Source: an uncultured Prevotella sp. (lineage in GTDB: Bacteria; Bacteroidota; Bacteroidia; Bacteroidales; Bacteroidaceae). Taken from it: a DNA stretch of 39,630 nt. The notes under the pieces were generated by a model, which did not search any database, was not told the origin of the DNA, and was given only the letters and a program-made list of their open reading frames with translations. Shown piece by piece: positions 24,904-33,306 of the stretch; the stretch's first letter is position 1, and each line of letters starts with the position of its first letter. The position numbers and the translations under genes were made by a program. The stretch lies in contig CABSIA010000011.1 in the NCBI GenBank assembly GCA_902477645.1, positions 1 through 39,630 on the forward strand. Direction: 5' to 3'.

Positions 24904-25440
24904 TTATTCTATTACGGTATAAATGTCTCTGAGATTGCGGCCCTGCTGATCGTAGTCGAGGCCATAGCCAACAATGAAATCGTTCGGTATCTCCATTGCC
25001 ACGTATTCGATGTCTAATGGAACCTTAAGCTTGCCGGGCTTGAAAAGCAGCGTACATACATGAACCGACTCCGGGCTGCGTGTGCCGAGAGACTCTATCA
25101 TGCGTTTCATGGTGCAGCCCGTGTCGACAATATCCTCAACAATAATCACCGTACGTCCCGCCAGGTCCTCGTTCAATCCGATAACCTCCTTGATTTTACC
25201 TGTCGATGTTGTGCCCTGATAAGAGGCAAGCTTCACAAACGAAATCTCGCAAGGTATGGTTATGTAGCGCATCAAGTCGGCGGCAAACATAAACGAGCCG
25301 TTCAAAACAGCAAGAAACAGCGGATTCTTCCCCGCCATGTCCTTATTGATTTTCTCGGCCACAGCCTTCACGTTCTTCTGTATCTCCTCCTCCGGAATAA
25401 AAGTTCTGAACGTCTTGTCCTTAATAGTAACGGTACTCAT
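24904..25440 (-). CDS. hpt: Hypoxanthine phosphoribosyltransferase
   Basis: Salvages hypoxanthine (and guanine) to IMP and GMP with PRPP in the cytoplasm. 178 residues, normal length. The PRPP-binding loop VIIVEDIVDTGCTM is intact; LAVLNGSFMFAADLM and DFIVGYGLDYDQQGRNL are the base- and pyrophosphate-binding segments. It is the first gene of the minus-strand operon hpt-adk-obg-pgeF-M23, with its own promoter at 25471-25500 facing away from the nnr gene. Confidence 0.93.
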   Translation of the reverse strand: MSTVTIKDKTFRTFIPEEEIQKNVKAVAEKINKDMAGKNPLFLAVLNGSFMFAADLMRYITIPCEISFVKLASYQGTTSTGKIKEVIGLNEDLAGRTVIIVEDIVDTGCTMKRMIESLGTRSPESVHVCTLLFKPGKLKVPLDIEYVAMEIPNDFIVGYGLDYDQQGRNLRDIYTVIE

Positions 25441-25470
25441 TGTATGGCGTAAATTTTTGTATTATTGGGA

Positions 25471-25500
25471 CAAAGTTAGTGCAAAACAAGGGAATATCAA
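25471..25500 (-). promoter_or_regulatory. Promoter of the hpt operon
   Basis: Minus-strand TAACTTTG (25478-25471) with TTG (25500-25498) and a 19-base spacer. Confidence 0.7.
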
Positions 25501-25573
25501 AATTATCTGCCCGTTTTTTGCCTCATTAACACTAAAGAGATATGAATTTTTTAAAAAATAGGATAAACCGTGA

Positions 25574-25602
25574 TTGTTATTAGCATTAATTTTGTATTTT
25601 TG
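25574..25602 (+). promoter_or_regulatory. Promoter of the nnr-DUF4831 unit
   Basis: TATTTTTG at 25595-25602 with TTG at 25574-25576 (18-base spacer). The ATG at 25610 is only seven bases past the box, so the transcript may have little or no leader. The upstream in-frame TTG at 25574 is the promoter element, not a start codon. Confidence 0.55.
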
Positions 25603-25609
25603 CAACGAT

Positions 25610-27124
25610 ATGAAAATTTTCACTTCAGCTCAGATACACGAGCTTGACAAATACACCATAGATAACGAGCCCGTCACGTCGGTTGACTTGATGGAAAGGG
25701 CTGCCAATGCCATTACCAAAGCTATTGCCGAAGAATGGACAGAGTACTCACCAATCATTGTTTTTGCCGGTCCGGGCAACAACGGCGGCGACGCGCTTGC
25801 CGTGGCGCGTCTGCTTGCAGAGCGGGGATACAGCGTAAGCGCATATCTGTTCAACATACACAACAAGCTGTCGGCCGACTGCCAGACAAACAAAAAAAGG
25901 CTTGAGGACTGCAAGAAGGTGAAATCGTTTACAGAAATCACAATAAACTTCGACCCGCCACAGCTTGGAGCCGACACGCTTGTCGTCGACGGTCTTTTCG
26001 GCTCTGGCATCAACAAGCCGCTGTCAGGAGGTTTTGCGTCGCTGGTGAAATACATCAACCAGTCACCGTGCAAGGTTGTCAGCATCGATATTCCGTCAGG
26101 ACTGATGTGCGAGGACAACACCTACAACATCCGCGCAAACATAATCCGCGCCGACATGACACTGACCCTGCAGCAGAAAAAACTATCAATGATGCTGCCC
26201 GACAACCAGCCATACATCGGCCGCCTGAAGGTTCTTGACATAATGTTGAGCCGTGAGTTTATTGAGAACACAGACAGCAAATACCACATCGTTGAGGAAA
26301 AGGATATAAGGAAAATTCTTCGTCCGCGCCCCGACTTCGCACACAAGGGCAACATGGGCAACGCCATGATTATAGCCGGAAGCTACGGCATGGCAGGCGC
26401 GGCAATTCTCTCTACGAGGGCTTGCCTGAGAAGCGGAATAGGAAAAGTATGTGTACGCACGCCAAGGCGCAACTATGGCATAATGCAGATTAGCGTGCCC
26501 GAGGCTGTGCTGCTAATGGATCCCGACGAATATGTTTTCTCCGATTCTGCCGACGCCAACGATTTTGAGGCTGTCGCCATCGGGCCGGGACTGGGACAGG
26601 CTGAGAATACAGCAGTGGCTCTGATGAGCCAGCTGAAACGCACCCAGTGCCCGATTGTAGCCGATGCCGACGCACTGAATATCCTGTCGTCTCACCAGGC
26701 ATGGATGCAGCAGCAGAAACGCATCATCATGACTCCGCACATCAAGGAGATGGGCAGGCTTATAGGCTCTGCATGCAACGGTGACTTCGACCGCCTGTCG
26801 AAAGCATGCGACTTTGCAGCCAAACACGAGGCCTACATCATCCTCAAAGGTCACCACACCGCAATCTGCACACCACAGGGAAAGGTAGTTTTCAACAGCA
26901 CCGGCAACAGCGGAATGGCGACGGCGGGCAGCGGAGATGTTCTGACAGGAATCATAACAGGACTGCTCGGCAGAGGATATTCAGAGGAAAACTCCTGCAT
27001 TCTCGGTGTCTACATTCACGGACTGGCAGGCGACCTCGCAGCACGGGAGAAAGGCAAGGAGAGCCTCATAGCCAGCGACATCATCGAATTCCTGCCGAAA
27101 GCTTTCAAACGGCTTGAGGAATAG
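25610..27124 (+). CDS. nnr: Bifunctional NAD(P)HX epimerase / ADP-dependent dehydratase
   Basis: Repairs hydrated NADH and NADPH: the N-terminal YjeF_N domain (about residues 1-215) epimerises NAD(P)HX, and the C-terminal carbohydrate-kinase-like domain (about 230-504) dehydrates the S form using ADP. Seen are VFAGPGNNGGDALAVARLL and VVDGLFGSGINKPL in the first domain, and HKGNMGNAMIIAGSYGMAGA, VADADALNIL and the GNSGMATAGSGDVLTGII nucleotide site in the second. Length is typical (504 residues). It is divergent from hpt and followed by a DUF4831 gene 40 bases on. Confidence 0.93.
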   Translation: MKIFTSAQIHELDKYTIDNEPVTSVDLMERAANAITKAIAEEWTEYSPIIVFAGPGNNGGDALAVARLLAERGYSVSAYLFNIHNKLSADCQTNKKRLEDCKKVKSFTEITINFDPPQLGADTLVVDGLFGSGINKPLSGGFASLVKYINQSPCKVVSIDIPSGLMCEDNTYNIRANIIRADMTLTLQQKKLSMMLPDNQPYIGRLKVLDIMLSREFIENTDSKYHIVEEKDIRKILRPRPDFAHKGNMGNAMIIAGSYGMAGAAILSTRACLRSGIGKVCVRTPRRNYGIMQISVPEAVLLMDPDEYVFSDSADANDFEAVAIGPGLGQAENTAVALMSQLKRTQCPIVADADALNILSSHQAWMQQQKRIIMTPHIKEMGRLIGSACNGDFDRLSKACDFAAKHEAYIILKGHHTAICTPQGKVVFNSTGNSGMATAGSGDVLTGIITGLLGRGYSEENSCILGVYIHGLAGDLAAREKGKESLIASDIIEFLPKAFKRLEE

Positions 27125-27163
27125 GCATTTACAACTAATAACGAAACAAAAAAAACGATTTAT

Positions 27164-28216
27164 ATGAGAAGACTTATAACATCATTATCTCTATCGGCAA
27201 TGGCTATTTTCGGCTGCCATGCCCAGCAGACAGGCGAGGCTATCTCCTACTATCTGCCCAAAACAGCTATACATATAAATCTGCTGGTAGAAAAAACGAA
27301 CTACAAGCCAGGACTGCTTGTAGGATATGCGCGCAGATACATGAAACTCGACAATGCAAATCCTAACGCCGAGACAACATATCGCATTGTCGGCGCGGAA
27401 ATGTATTCTACCGCCGAACCCGACACAGCAAAGCTGTTCACCCTAAATATCGGCAAACAGCACTTTATAGCAAAAGTAGACCGAAGTTCCAAGGGAGTGC
27501 TGCTCGCCGTCAATGCCGAGGGAAGCGACAATCAGACCATTCCGTCGTTCACTCCCGGCAAACCGCAACCTGTACTGAACCCGAAAGACTATATGTCGCA
27601 GGATATTCTGTTAGCGACAAGCTCGGCAAAAATGGCAGAGCTGACTGCAAACGAGATTTTCGAGATAAGGGAAAGCCGTACCATGCTTGCACGTGGCGAG
27701 GCCGATTTCATGCCAAAGGATGCCGGACAGCTGAAGATTATGATGGCTCAGCTCGACACCCATGAAAAGGCTCTGCTGCAGCTGTTTGCAGGCACGGTCA
27801 CCAAGGACACAACAATGACAACCATCACCTTCGTTCCCGACAGCGAGACCGAGAAACACACACTTTTCCGTTTCTCAAAACATTTCGGACTGACGGATGC
27901 TGACGACTTGTCGGGCACACCTTATTACGTAAATGTAAAGAAAAAACAGGCTTTTACTGACGATACTCCTGCCGAGACCGAAAAGAAAGACAAAAACGAC
28001 ATAGGGCTTAGAGTAAACATTCCTGCCAAAATGAATGTCACCATAGCCGACGGCTTTGGCAACACGCTCGCAAGGCAGGAATATCCGGCACCGCAATTCG
28101 GAAAAACCGAGGCTTTAAGCGGTGAGCTGTTTGGAAAAAAGCAGAGCAGTAAACTGGTTCTCGACTCTAAGACAGGAGCCATTCTGAGCATCGAGGCTCT
28201 GCCCATAGAAAAATAG
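27164..28216 (+). CDS. DUF4831 family exported protein
   Basis: A 350-residue protein of a Bacteroidetes-specific family with no known biochemical role. The N-terminus MRRLITSLSLSAMAIFGCHAQQ is a signal peptide; cleavage after CHA or lipidation at Cys18 are both possible. Family-like features are AISYYLPKTAIHINLLVEKT and a central repeat-free region with ILLATSSAKMAELTANEIFEIRESR. It lies 40 bases after nnr and is probably cotranscribed. A hairpin at 28222-28251 follows its stop. Confidence 0.8.
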   Translation: MRRLITSLSLSAMAIFGCHAQQTGEAISYYLPKTAIHINLLVEKTNYKPGLLVGYARRYMKLDNANPNAETTYRIVGAEMYSTAEPDTAKLFTLNIGKQHFIAKVDRSSKGVLLAVNAEGSDNQTIPSFTPGKPQPVLNPKDYMSQDILLATSSAKMAELTANEIFEIRESRTMLARGEADFMPKDAGQLKIMMAQLDTHEKALLQLFAGTVTKDTTMTTITFVPDSETEKHTLFRFSKHFGLTDADDLSGTPYYVNVKKKQAFTDDTPAETEKKDKNDIGLRVNIPAKMNVTIADGFGNTLARQEYPAPQFGKTEALSGELFGKKQSSKLVLDSKTGAILSIEALPIEK

Positions 28217-28221
28217 CTCTT

Positions 28222-28251
28222 GTTGACGGGGTTACTTTTAATTCCGTCAAC
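28222..28251 (+). terminator. Possible terminator after the DUF4831 gene
   Basis: GTTGACGG...CCGTCAAC stem of eight pairs with a 14-base loop, just after the stop codon. The T-run is missing. Confidence 0.45.
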
Positions 28252-28313
28252 GGGGCCTTATGGTAAAAAAATGCAAAAAGTAAGGCCAAAACCCAAATTC
28301 ACCCAGTTTTTAT

Positions 28314-28344
28314 TTGGCCGTTAGGTTGAAAATAGCTATATTTG
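28314..28344 (+). promoter_or_regulatory. Promoter of gdhA
   Basis: TATATTTG at 28337-28344 with TTG at 28314-28316 and a 20-base spacer; leader about 45 bases. Confidence 0.7.
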
Positions 28345-28393
28345 CGGCATAGAATTAACATAATGATACTACACCTAAATACCTTTTACTACT

Positions 28394-29731
28394 ATGGAAG
28401 TTGAAAAAATTATGCAAGACCTGATGCGCAAGCATTCAGGAGAGCCCGAATACCTTCAGGCTGTAAGAGAAGTACTCACATCTATTCAGGATGTCTACAA
28501 CCAGCATCCAGAGTTTGAGAAAGCAAAACTCATCGAGAGACTTGTAGAGCCAGAGCGTGTCATCCAGTTCCGTGTGCCATGGGTCGACGACAATGGCGAG
28601 GTTCATGTAAACACCGGCTACCGTGTGCAGTTCAACAGTGCCATCGGCCCATACAAGGGAGGTCTGCGTTTCCATGCCTCTGTCAATCTCAGCATCATGA
28701 AGTTCCTCGGTTTTGAGCAGACTTTCAAGAATGCTCTAACCACACTGCCTATGGGTGGCGCAAAGGGTGGCAGCGACTTCTCTATCCGCGGGCGCAGCGA
28801 TGCCGAGGTCATGAGGTTCTGCCAGGCCTTTATGACAGAACTTTATCGTCATATCGGTCCTGACGAGGATGTTCCGGCCGGCGATATTGGTGTTGGCGGA
28901 CGCGAGATTGGCTATCTCTATGGAATGTATAAGAAACTCACACACCGCTTCGAAGGTGTCCTCACAGGAAAGGGACTCGAATATGGCGGTTCACGCATCC
29001 GTCCTGAGGCAACAGGCTTTGGCGCACTGTATTTCGTTAATCAGATGTTGCAGACACGCGGCATAGAGCTTGCCGGCAAGACCGTTGCCATCAGCGGTTT
29101 CGGGAATGTGGCATGGGGCGCTGCTAAGAAGGCTACCGAGCTTGGAGCAAAAGTTATCACCATAAGCGGGCCTGACGGATATATCTACGACCCTGCCGGT
29201 CTTGACGAGAAGAAGATTGACTATATGCTCGAGCTTCGTGCAAGCGGAAACGATATCTGCCAGCCTTATGAGGAGGAGTTCGAAGGCTCTAAATTCTTCG
29301 AGGGCAAGAAACCTTGGGAGCAGAAAGCCGATATTTATCTCACCTGTGCTACTCAGAACGAGCTTAACGGCGCAGATGCCGACATGATACTTGCCCACAA
29401 GCCATTGTGCGTTGCCGAGGTTTCCAACATGGGATGCACCGCTGAGGCTGTAGAGAAATTTGTCGGTGCCCAGACGCTGTTTGCTCCGGGCAAGGCTGTA
29501 AACGCAGGCGGTGTCGCTACCAGCGGACTTGAGATGACTCAGAACTCCATGCGCCTTGGATGGAGCGAGAAGGAAGTCGACGACAAGCTCCACTACATCA
29601 TGCACTCTATCCATGAGCAATGCGTGAAATATGGCCGCCAGGCTGATGGCTATATCGACTATGTGAAGGGGGCGAATGTTGCCGGATTTATGAAGGTTGC
29701 CAACGCTATGATGGCACAGGGAATTGTTTGA
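28394..29731 (+). CDS. gdhA: NADP-type glutamate dehydrogenase
   Basis: Makes glutamate from 2-oxoglutarate and ammonia with a reduced nicotinamide cofactor, the main ammonia-assimilation route in Prevotella and Bacteroides. 445 residues, the usual length of the hexameric form. Seen are GGLRFHASVNLSIMKFLGFEQ, the catalytic lysine in LPMGGAKGGSDFS, DVPAGDIGVGGREIGYL, and the Rossmann motif AISGFGNVAWGAA. The start is set by the promoter and leader. The RlpA-like gene begins five bases past the stop. Confidence 0.95.
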   Translation: MEVEKIMQDLMRKHSGEPEYLQAVREVLTSIQDVYNQHPEFEKAKLIERLVEPERVIQFRVPWVDDNGEVHVNTGYRVQFNSAIGPYKGGLRFHASVNLSIMKFLGFEQTFKNALTTLPMGGAKGGSDFSIRGRSDAEVMRFCQAFMTELYRHIGPDEDVPAGDIGVGGREIGYLYGMYKKLTHRFEGVLTGKGLEYGGSRIRPEATGFGALYFVNQMLQTRGIELAGKTVAISGFGNVAWGAAKKATELGAKVITISGPDGYIYDPAGLDEKKIDYMLELRASGNDICQPYEEEFEGSKFFEGKKPWEQKADIYLTCATQNELNGADADMILAHKPLCVAEVSNMGCTAEAVEKFVGAQTLFAPGKAVNAGGVATSGLEMTQNSMRLGWSEKEVDDKLHYIMHSIHEQCVKYGRQADGYIDYVKGANVAGFMKVANAMMAQGIV

Positions 29732-29736
29732 TTAAA

Positions 29737-30282
29737 ATGGAGAGGATGAGGGATATTATTGCGAAAAAATTTAATCACCTGTTGAAACAAAACCGCATCG
29801 TTCACGTGGTGCCGGTTGTGATAATATTGTTCTTGTCCTCCACATTTATAACACAAAAGCCTTGTCTTTTTGCACAAAAAGTGCAGAAAGGCAAGGCTTC
29901 TTATTATTCTAAAAAGGCCACGGGCAGCCGCACGGCAAGTGGTGAGCGGCTGCATCACGACAGCCTTACGTGTGCCCACCGTACACACCCTTTCGGCACT
30001 ATTTTGAGGGTGTCTAACCTCAGCAACGGAAAGCAGGTTGATGTGAAAGTCACCGACCGCGGTCCCTACGGGCGGGGACGCATCATCGACCTCTCATACG
30101 GTGCTGCCAAACAGCTCGGCATGCTCTCTCAGGGCATTGTTCTCGTTGAGGTACGGGTTGTCACCGATAAAATGGTACCCTACAAACTTGAGGAAGAGCA
30201 GTTGCCCGATTTTGAGTTTGAGTTTTCTAACCATGGATATAGCTTCCTCGAGGAGTTTGGGACATCAGAGACAGACAAATAA
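29737..30282 (+). CDS. RlpA-like double-psi beta-barrel protein
   Basis: A 181-residue protein with an N-terminal membrane anchor or uncleaved signal (HVVPVVIILFLSSTFI, about residues 22-40) and an RlpA-type DPBB domain: GKASYYSKKATGSRTASGER, THPFGTILRVSN and KVTDRGPYGRGRIIDLSYGAA. The DRGP motif and conserved aspartate match RlpA septal-ring lytic transglycosylases. The SPOR domain of E. coli RlpA is absent, which is common in this phylum. It is placed directly after gdhA, so it probably shares that transcript. ATG 29737 or 29746 is likely; a TTG at 29728 overlaps gdhA. Confidence 0.85.
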   Translation: MERMRDIIAKKFNHLLKQNRIVHVVPVVIILFLSSTFITQKPCLFAQKVQKGKASYYSKKATGSRTASGERLHHDSLTCAHRTHPFGTILRVSNLSNGKQVDVKVTDRGPYGRGRIIDLSYGAAKQLGMLSQGIVLVEVRVVTDKMVPYKLEEEQLPDFEFEFSNHGYSFLEEFGTSETDK

Positions 30283-30368
30283 ACTTTGCAGAGCCGCTAC
30301 ATGTAACGTCTGCAAAAAATGCAAATCTCATTCTACGAAATATGTTTTATTGATTGTGTACGTTATTT

Positions 30369-30395
30369 GCGGCCGCTATGTATAGCGGCCCTACA
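30369..30395. repeat. GCGGCCGCTATG palindromic repeat, copy 1
   Basis: GCGGCCGCTATGTATAGCGG continues with CCCTACA. The same sequence with one changed base occurs at 34118-34144. Its palindromic core (GGCCGCTATG/CATAGCGGCC) and intergenic position fit a REP-type element. Confidence 0.7.
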
Positions 30396-30447
30396 AATTT
30401 AAACTCTTCTTTAGGGATTTCCCTATTGCCTTTTAGGGTTATTGGCA

Positions 30448-30478
30448 TTGGCGGTATGGAATAAATTCTTTATCTTTG
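30448..30478 (+). promoter_or_regulatory. Promoter of the glycine-zipper lipoprotein gene
   Basis: TATCTTTG at 30471-30478 with TTG at 30448-30450 and a 20-base spacer. Confidence 0.7.
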
Positions 30479-30512
30479 CAGAAAGAATAGAACAATAAAA
30501 AAAATAACCGTT

Positions 30513-31331
30513 ATGAGAAAGATATTAACATTGGCCGTCATGTCAACCATGTTGCTGAGCGGTTGCGGCACATACGCCGGTTCCGGTGCTTACACAGGAG
30601 CGCAGTTTGGAACCATATTGGGCTCTGCCATTGGAGGCATCAGTGGAGGTCCGAGAGGCTCTGATATCGGTACCATTGTCGGAATGGCTGGCGGAGCAAT
30701 TGTAGGCGGTGCCATAGGCGACGCAGCCGACAAAAGGGCAAAGGAAGAAATGTATGAGCACCGTGAGAGAGTGAAAGAGCGCAGAACCGCAGGCAAGCGG
30801 CAGACGCGGCTAAACGAATATGACAACGCATACGACAGTGGATTTGATGCCACAAACAGCGGTGACGACCGCATCTACGATTTCGACGGCAGCGACTACA
30901 CTGGCTGCTATACAGCACAGCAGCCTACTGAGACAATGCCCCTCCAGTCGGCAGTCGACGAGTTGGCGGCGCACATGGAATATGCGCCGCATATAGAGAT
31001 CCGCAATGCCCGTTTCGTTGATGACAATCAGGACGGAGTCATCTCGCGTGGAGAGCTGTGTAAGGTTATCTTCGAGGTTTTCAACACAGGCAGTTCTGCC
31101 GTCTACGATGTTCAGCCTACCGTCATTGAGGCTTCAGGCAACAAGCATATCTATATATCACCAAGTATTCATATCGAGAAAATTTACCCTGGTAAGGGAG
31201 TCAGATATACCGCCATGTTGAAAGCCGGCAAGAGGCTGAGGCCCGGCTCCGTAAAAATCTGCTGCTCTGTGCTTCAGGGCGGCAAGGCAATCTCAAAAGT
31301 CTCAGAATTTAATATCGAGACAAGAAAATAA
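30513..31331 (+). CDS. Glycine-zipper lipoprotein with an EF-hand-like loop
   Basis: A 272-residue lipoprotein: MRKILTLAVMSTMLLSGC puts the acylated cysteine at residue 18. Residues about 25-70 are a glycine-zipper membrane segment (GTILGSAIGGISGG... and VGMAGGAIVGGAIGDAAD), as in OmpA-like or YMGG-type outer-membrane lipoproteins. A charged linker follows. Near residue 168, DDNQDGVISRGE fits the EF-hand calcium-loop pattern D-x-N-x-D-G-x-I-x3-E. The C-terminal 90 residues (EVFNTGSSAVYDVQPTVIEA...) look like an immunoglobulin-type beta fold. Function is unknown; envelope structure with calcium binding is plausible. It has its own promoter and a shared terminator with the GH30 gene. Confidence 0.8.
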   Translation: MRKILTLAVMSTMLLSGCGTYAGSGAYTGAQFGTILGSAIGGISGGPRGSDIGTIVGMAGGAIVGGAIGDAADKRAKEEMYEHRERVKERRTAGKRQTRLNEYDNAYDSGFDATNSGDDRIYDFDGSDYTGCYTAQQPTETMPLQSAVDELAAHMEYAPHIEIRNARFVDDNQDGVISRGELCKVIFEVFNTGSSAVYDVQPTVIEASGNKHIYISPSIHIEKIYPGKGVRYTAMLKAGKRLRPGSVKICCSVLQGGKAISKVSEFNIETRK

Positions 31332-31383
31332 AACAATTCAGCCGGATTTGTATTAAAAATTTGCAAATTCGGCTGAATTGTTT
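31331..31383. terminator. Bidirectional terminator
   Basis: AAACAATTCAGCCGGATTTG pairs with CAAATTCGGCTGAATTGTTT (one G-T position), between the convergent lipoprotein and GH30 genes. Confidence 0.9.
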
Positions 31384-31385
31384 GT

Positions 31386-32996
31386 TTACAACTCAACAAA
31401 AGTGGTGATGCTTCGTGGTGCCAGTGTCGTCTTGCCGGTTGTAGTGCCTATGGGCAGCAGGCTTTCGGCAGAGATGTCTGATGTGCGGTACATCTGCCAC
31501 TGGCGGCTGCTGCCGTCAACATCTACAGCCACGGGGAGCATGCGTCCTGAATAGTTGATTGCCACAACAGCGAGCTTGCCGTCTTTGTTGCGGTAGGCGG
31601 AAATCATGGCTCCGTATGGGCGTGTGTCGCCCTCGGCGACTTTGTTGCCGTCGGCGTCGTAGGCGTTTATGCCTAGACGGATGGCACCCGGACGGATGAA
31701 GCGGCTGTAGTTGCCCATTGCCCACATCAGTTTTGAGTCTACGGCGTGTCCAGTCTGCCAGTCGTCATCAGAATAGATGCGGATAAGCCCGTCTTTGTAG
31801 TCACCTCCTGCCGCACGCCACCACGACCAACTGCAGGCGTTGCCGAATACGAGGTCGTAGTGTATCATGCGGGCAACGTAAAGTGCTGTTTTCATAGAGA
31901 AGTCGTAGCCTCCTCCTCCGCCAATCTCCTCATCGTTCGACATTATGCAGACCTCGCTTTGCCAGAAGTCGAGACCATAGCGGCGCATGGAGTCTCTGAG
32001 AGCCATTCGTGATGTCCGCATGCTGTCTATCGGGGTGTTTGTCCAGTAGGTGTGTCCGAGAGCGACGTCTGGAATGCCGTAAAGTCCCTTTATGCAAGTC
32101 TTTGTGCTGTCCCTGCCCCACAGGGTTGCGAGGGTGTTTCCGCGTTCCCATCCCGCCATGTAAGTGCCCGTGAGACATCTGAGGTCGGAGCTTTCGCAGA
32201 GGACAATTTTCGAGTCTGTTTTTTCTTTTTTGAAAGCCTTGCTCATTTCCCGTGCCAGCCGGCTTATCTCACGGTTTGTTGCGGGCGAGCCTTCCTGTTT
32301 CGGTCCCTGCCAGTTCCAGTGTCCGTCAGGCTCGTTTACGGGGCTTACGTAGTCAATCCTCACCCCGTCGTGCTGTTCTATTCCTTTGGCAGCCTTTGCG
32401 AGGAACGATGCGAAATCATCGAAACAGTCATCCTTAAGATTTATGTTGCCGCCACGCCCTGTGTTTGTGGCAAGTCCGTTTTTAGTGAACTGCACGGGCG
32501 CCGAGTTGCAGAACAGCAGCGTATATGGCACTCCGCGCTCTTTTGCCATGCGTAGGAACTTGCGCTGTCCCGCCTGCTTTGTCCAGTCCCATGTGCCGTC
32601 GGCGTTGAGCAGGCATTCGGTGCGCGTGCCTCTGTTTATCTGTGCGTTGTCGCCCTGTTCCCAGCTTCCGGCACCGAGGTTCATCCGCCATAGCGAGAGT
32701 CCTATGCCTTTGGGCTTTCCCATGGCGTCGTTGTCGGTGCTGAACAGCCAGTCGGCAACCTTCTGCTGCTCGTTCTCAGGCCAAAGGCCTATGAACTGCA
32801 TGCTCCAGGCATCGGATGCTCCGAAGTGTATCACGGTCTGCTCTTTCTGCCGGGTCTGTATGCTAAAGCGTTGAGCCGCAAACGTGTCGGCGGCAATGTG
32901 CCTTTTCATTCTTTTGCTCTGCGGGAAGGCAGGCGTTGCAAACGAGGAGAAAATTAAAGTGGCGGCAATAGTTGCTGCCGCAGATTGAAGTTTCAT
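31386..32996 (-). CDS. Glycoside hydrolase family 30 protein
   Basis: A 536-residue secreted retaining glycosidase. After the signal peptide (MKLQSAAATIAATLIFSSFATPAF) comes a (beta/alpha)8 barrel. The acid/base glutamate is in YVSPVNEPDGHW and the nucleophile in LDFWQSEVCIM. A C-terminal beta domain (LAVVAINYSGRMLPVAVDVDG) follows. The FGASDAWSMQFIGLW start resembles GH30 endo-beta-1,6-galactanases more than glucosylceramidases, so arabinogalactan side chains are a likely target. ATG 32996 is chosen because the promoter (33028-33058) lies inside the longer open frame starting at 33071. Confidence 0.88.
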   Translation of the reverse strand: MKLQSAAATIAATLIFSSFATPAFPQSKRMKRHIAADTFAAQRFSIQTRQKEQTVIHFGASDAWSMQFIGLWPENEQQKVADWLFSTDNDAMGKPKGIGLSLWRMNLGAGSWEQGDNAQINRGTRTECLLNADGTWDWTKQAGQRKFLRMAKERGVPYTLLFCNSAPVQFTKNGLATNTGRGGNINLKDDCFDDFASFLAKAAKGIEQHDGVRIDYVSPVNEPDGHWNWQGPKQEGSPATNREISRLAREMSKAFKKEKTDSKIVLCESSDLRCLTGTYMAGWERGNTLATLWGRDSTKTCIKGLYGIPDVALGHTYWTNTPIDSMRTSRMALRDSMRRYGLDFWQSEVCIMSNDEEIGGGGGYDFSMKTALYVARMIHYDLVFGNACSWSWWRAAGGDYKDGLIRIYSDDDWQTGHAVDSKLMWAMGNYSRFIRPGAIRLGINAYDADGNKVAEGDTRPYGAMISAYRNKDGKLAVVAINYSGRMLPVAVDVDGSSRQWQMYRTSDISAESLLPIGTTTGKTTLAPRSITTFVEL

Positions 32997-33027
32997 AATT
33001 TTGTATTTAGCAGTTTTTATTTGCATG

Positions 33028-33058
33028 CAAAGATAAGGCATGTATTGAGAAAAAACAA
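33028..33058 (-). promoter_or_regulatory. Promoter of the GH30 gene
   Basis: Minus-strand TATCTTTG (33035-33028) with TTG (33058-33056) and a 20-base spacer. Confidence 0.7.
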
Positions 33059-33121
33059 ATTTTTGCACCAAAATGTGTGTGTGGGGGGGAATTTGGAGTT
33101 ATGTAGATAAACGCAAACAAT

Positions 33122-33154
33122 GCGGGCTGTGCGCCTTTTGGACCTTCAGCCCGC
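33122..33154 (-). terminator. Hairpin between Rpn copy 2 and GH30
   Basis: GCGGGCT...AGCCCGC stem of seven pairs with a 19-base loop, followed by a T-containing stretch on the minus strand. A possible terminator of the Rpn pseudogene. Confidence 0.4.
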
Positions 33155-33197
33155 AAATTCATCAGCAAGCAGCATGTCCGCTCGTTGCTGGCATCAC

Positions 33198-33217
33198 TCC
33201 AAATATCGGATGAGCCA
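33198..33217. repeat. 20-bp dispersed repeat, copy 1
   Basis: The string TCCAAATATCGGATGAGCCA recurs exactly at 37506-37525, and its first half also at 34149-34157. It is intergenic in each case. Confidence 0.75.
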
Positions 33218-33306
33218 TAAATAAGACAGCTCCTATATAACAAACCTGCTATTCAAACATTTTACTCTTGGCAAAGTCAAATGGAGACTTAAAGTTACCA
33301 AGTATT

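Noticed and set aside
32997..33071. Longer GH30 start
   Set aside because: The extension covers the promoter at 33028-33058, and a normal signal peptide begins at 32996.
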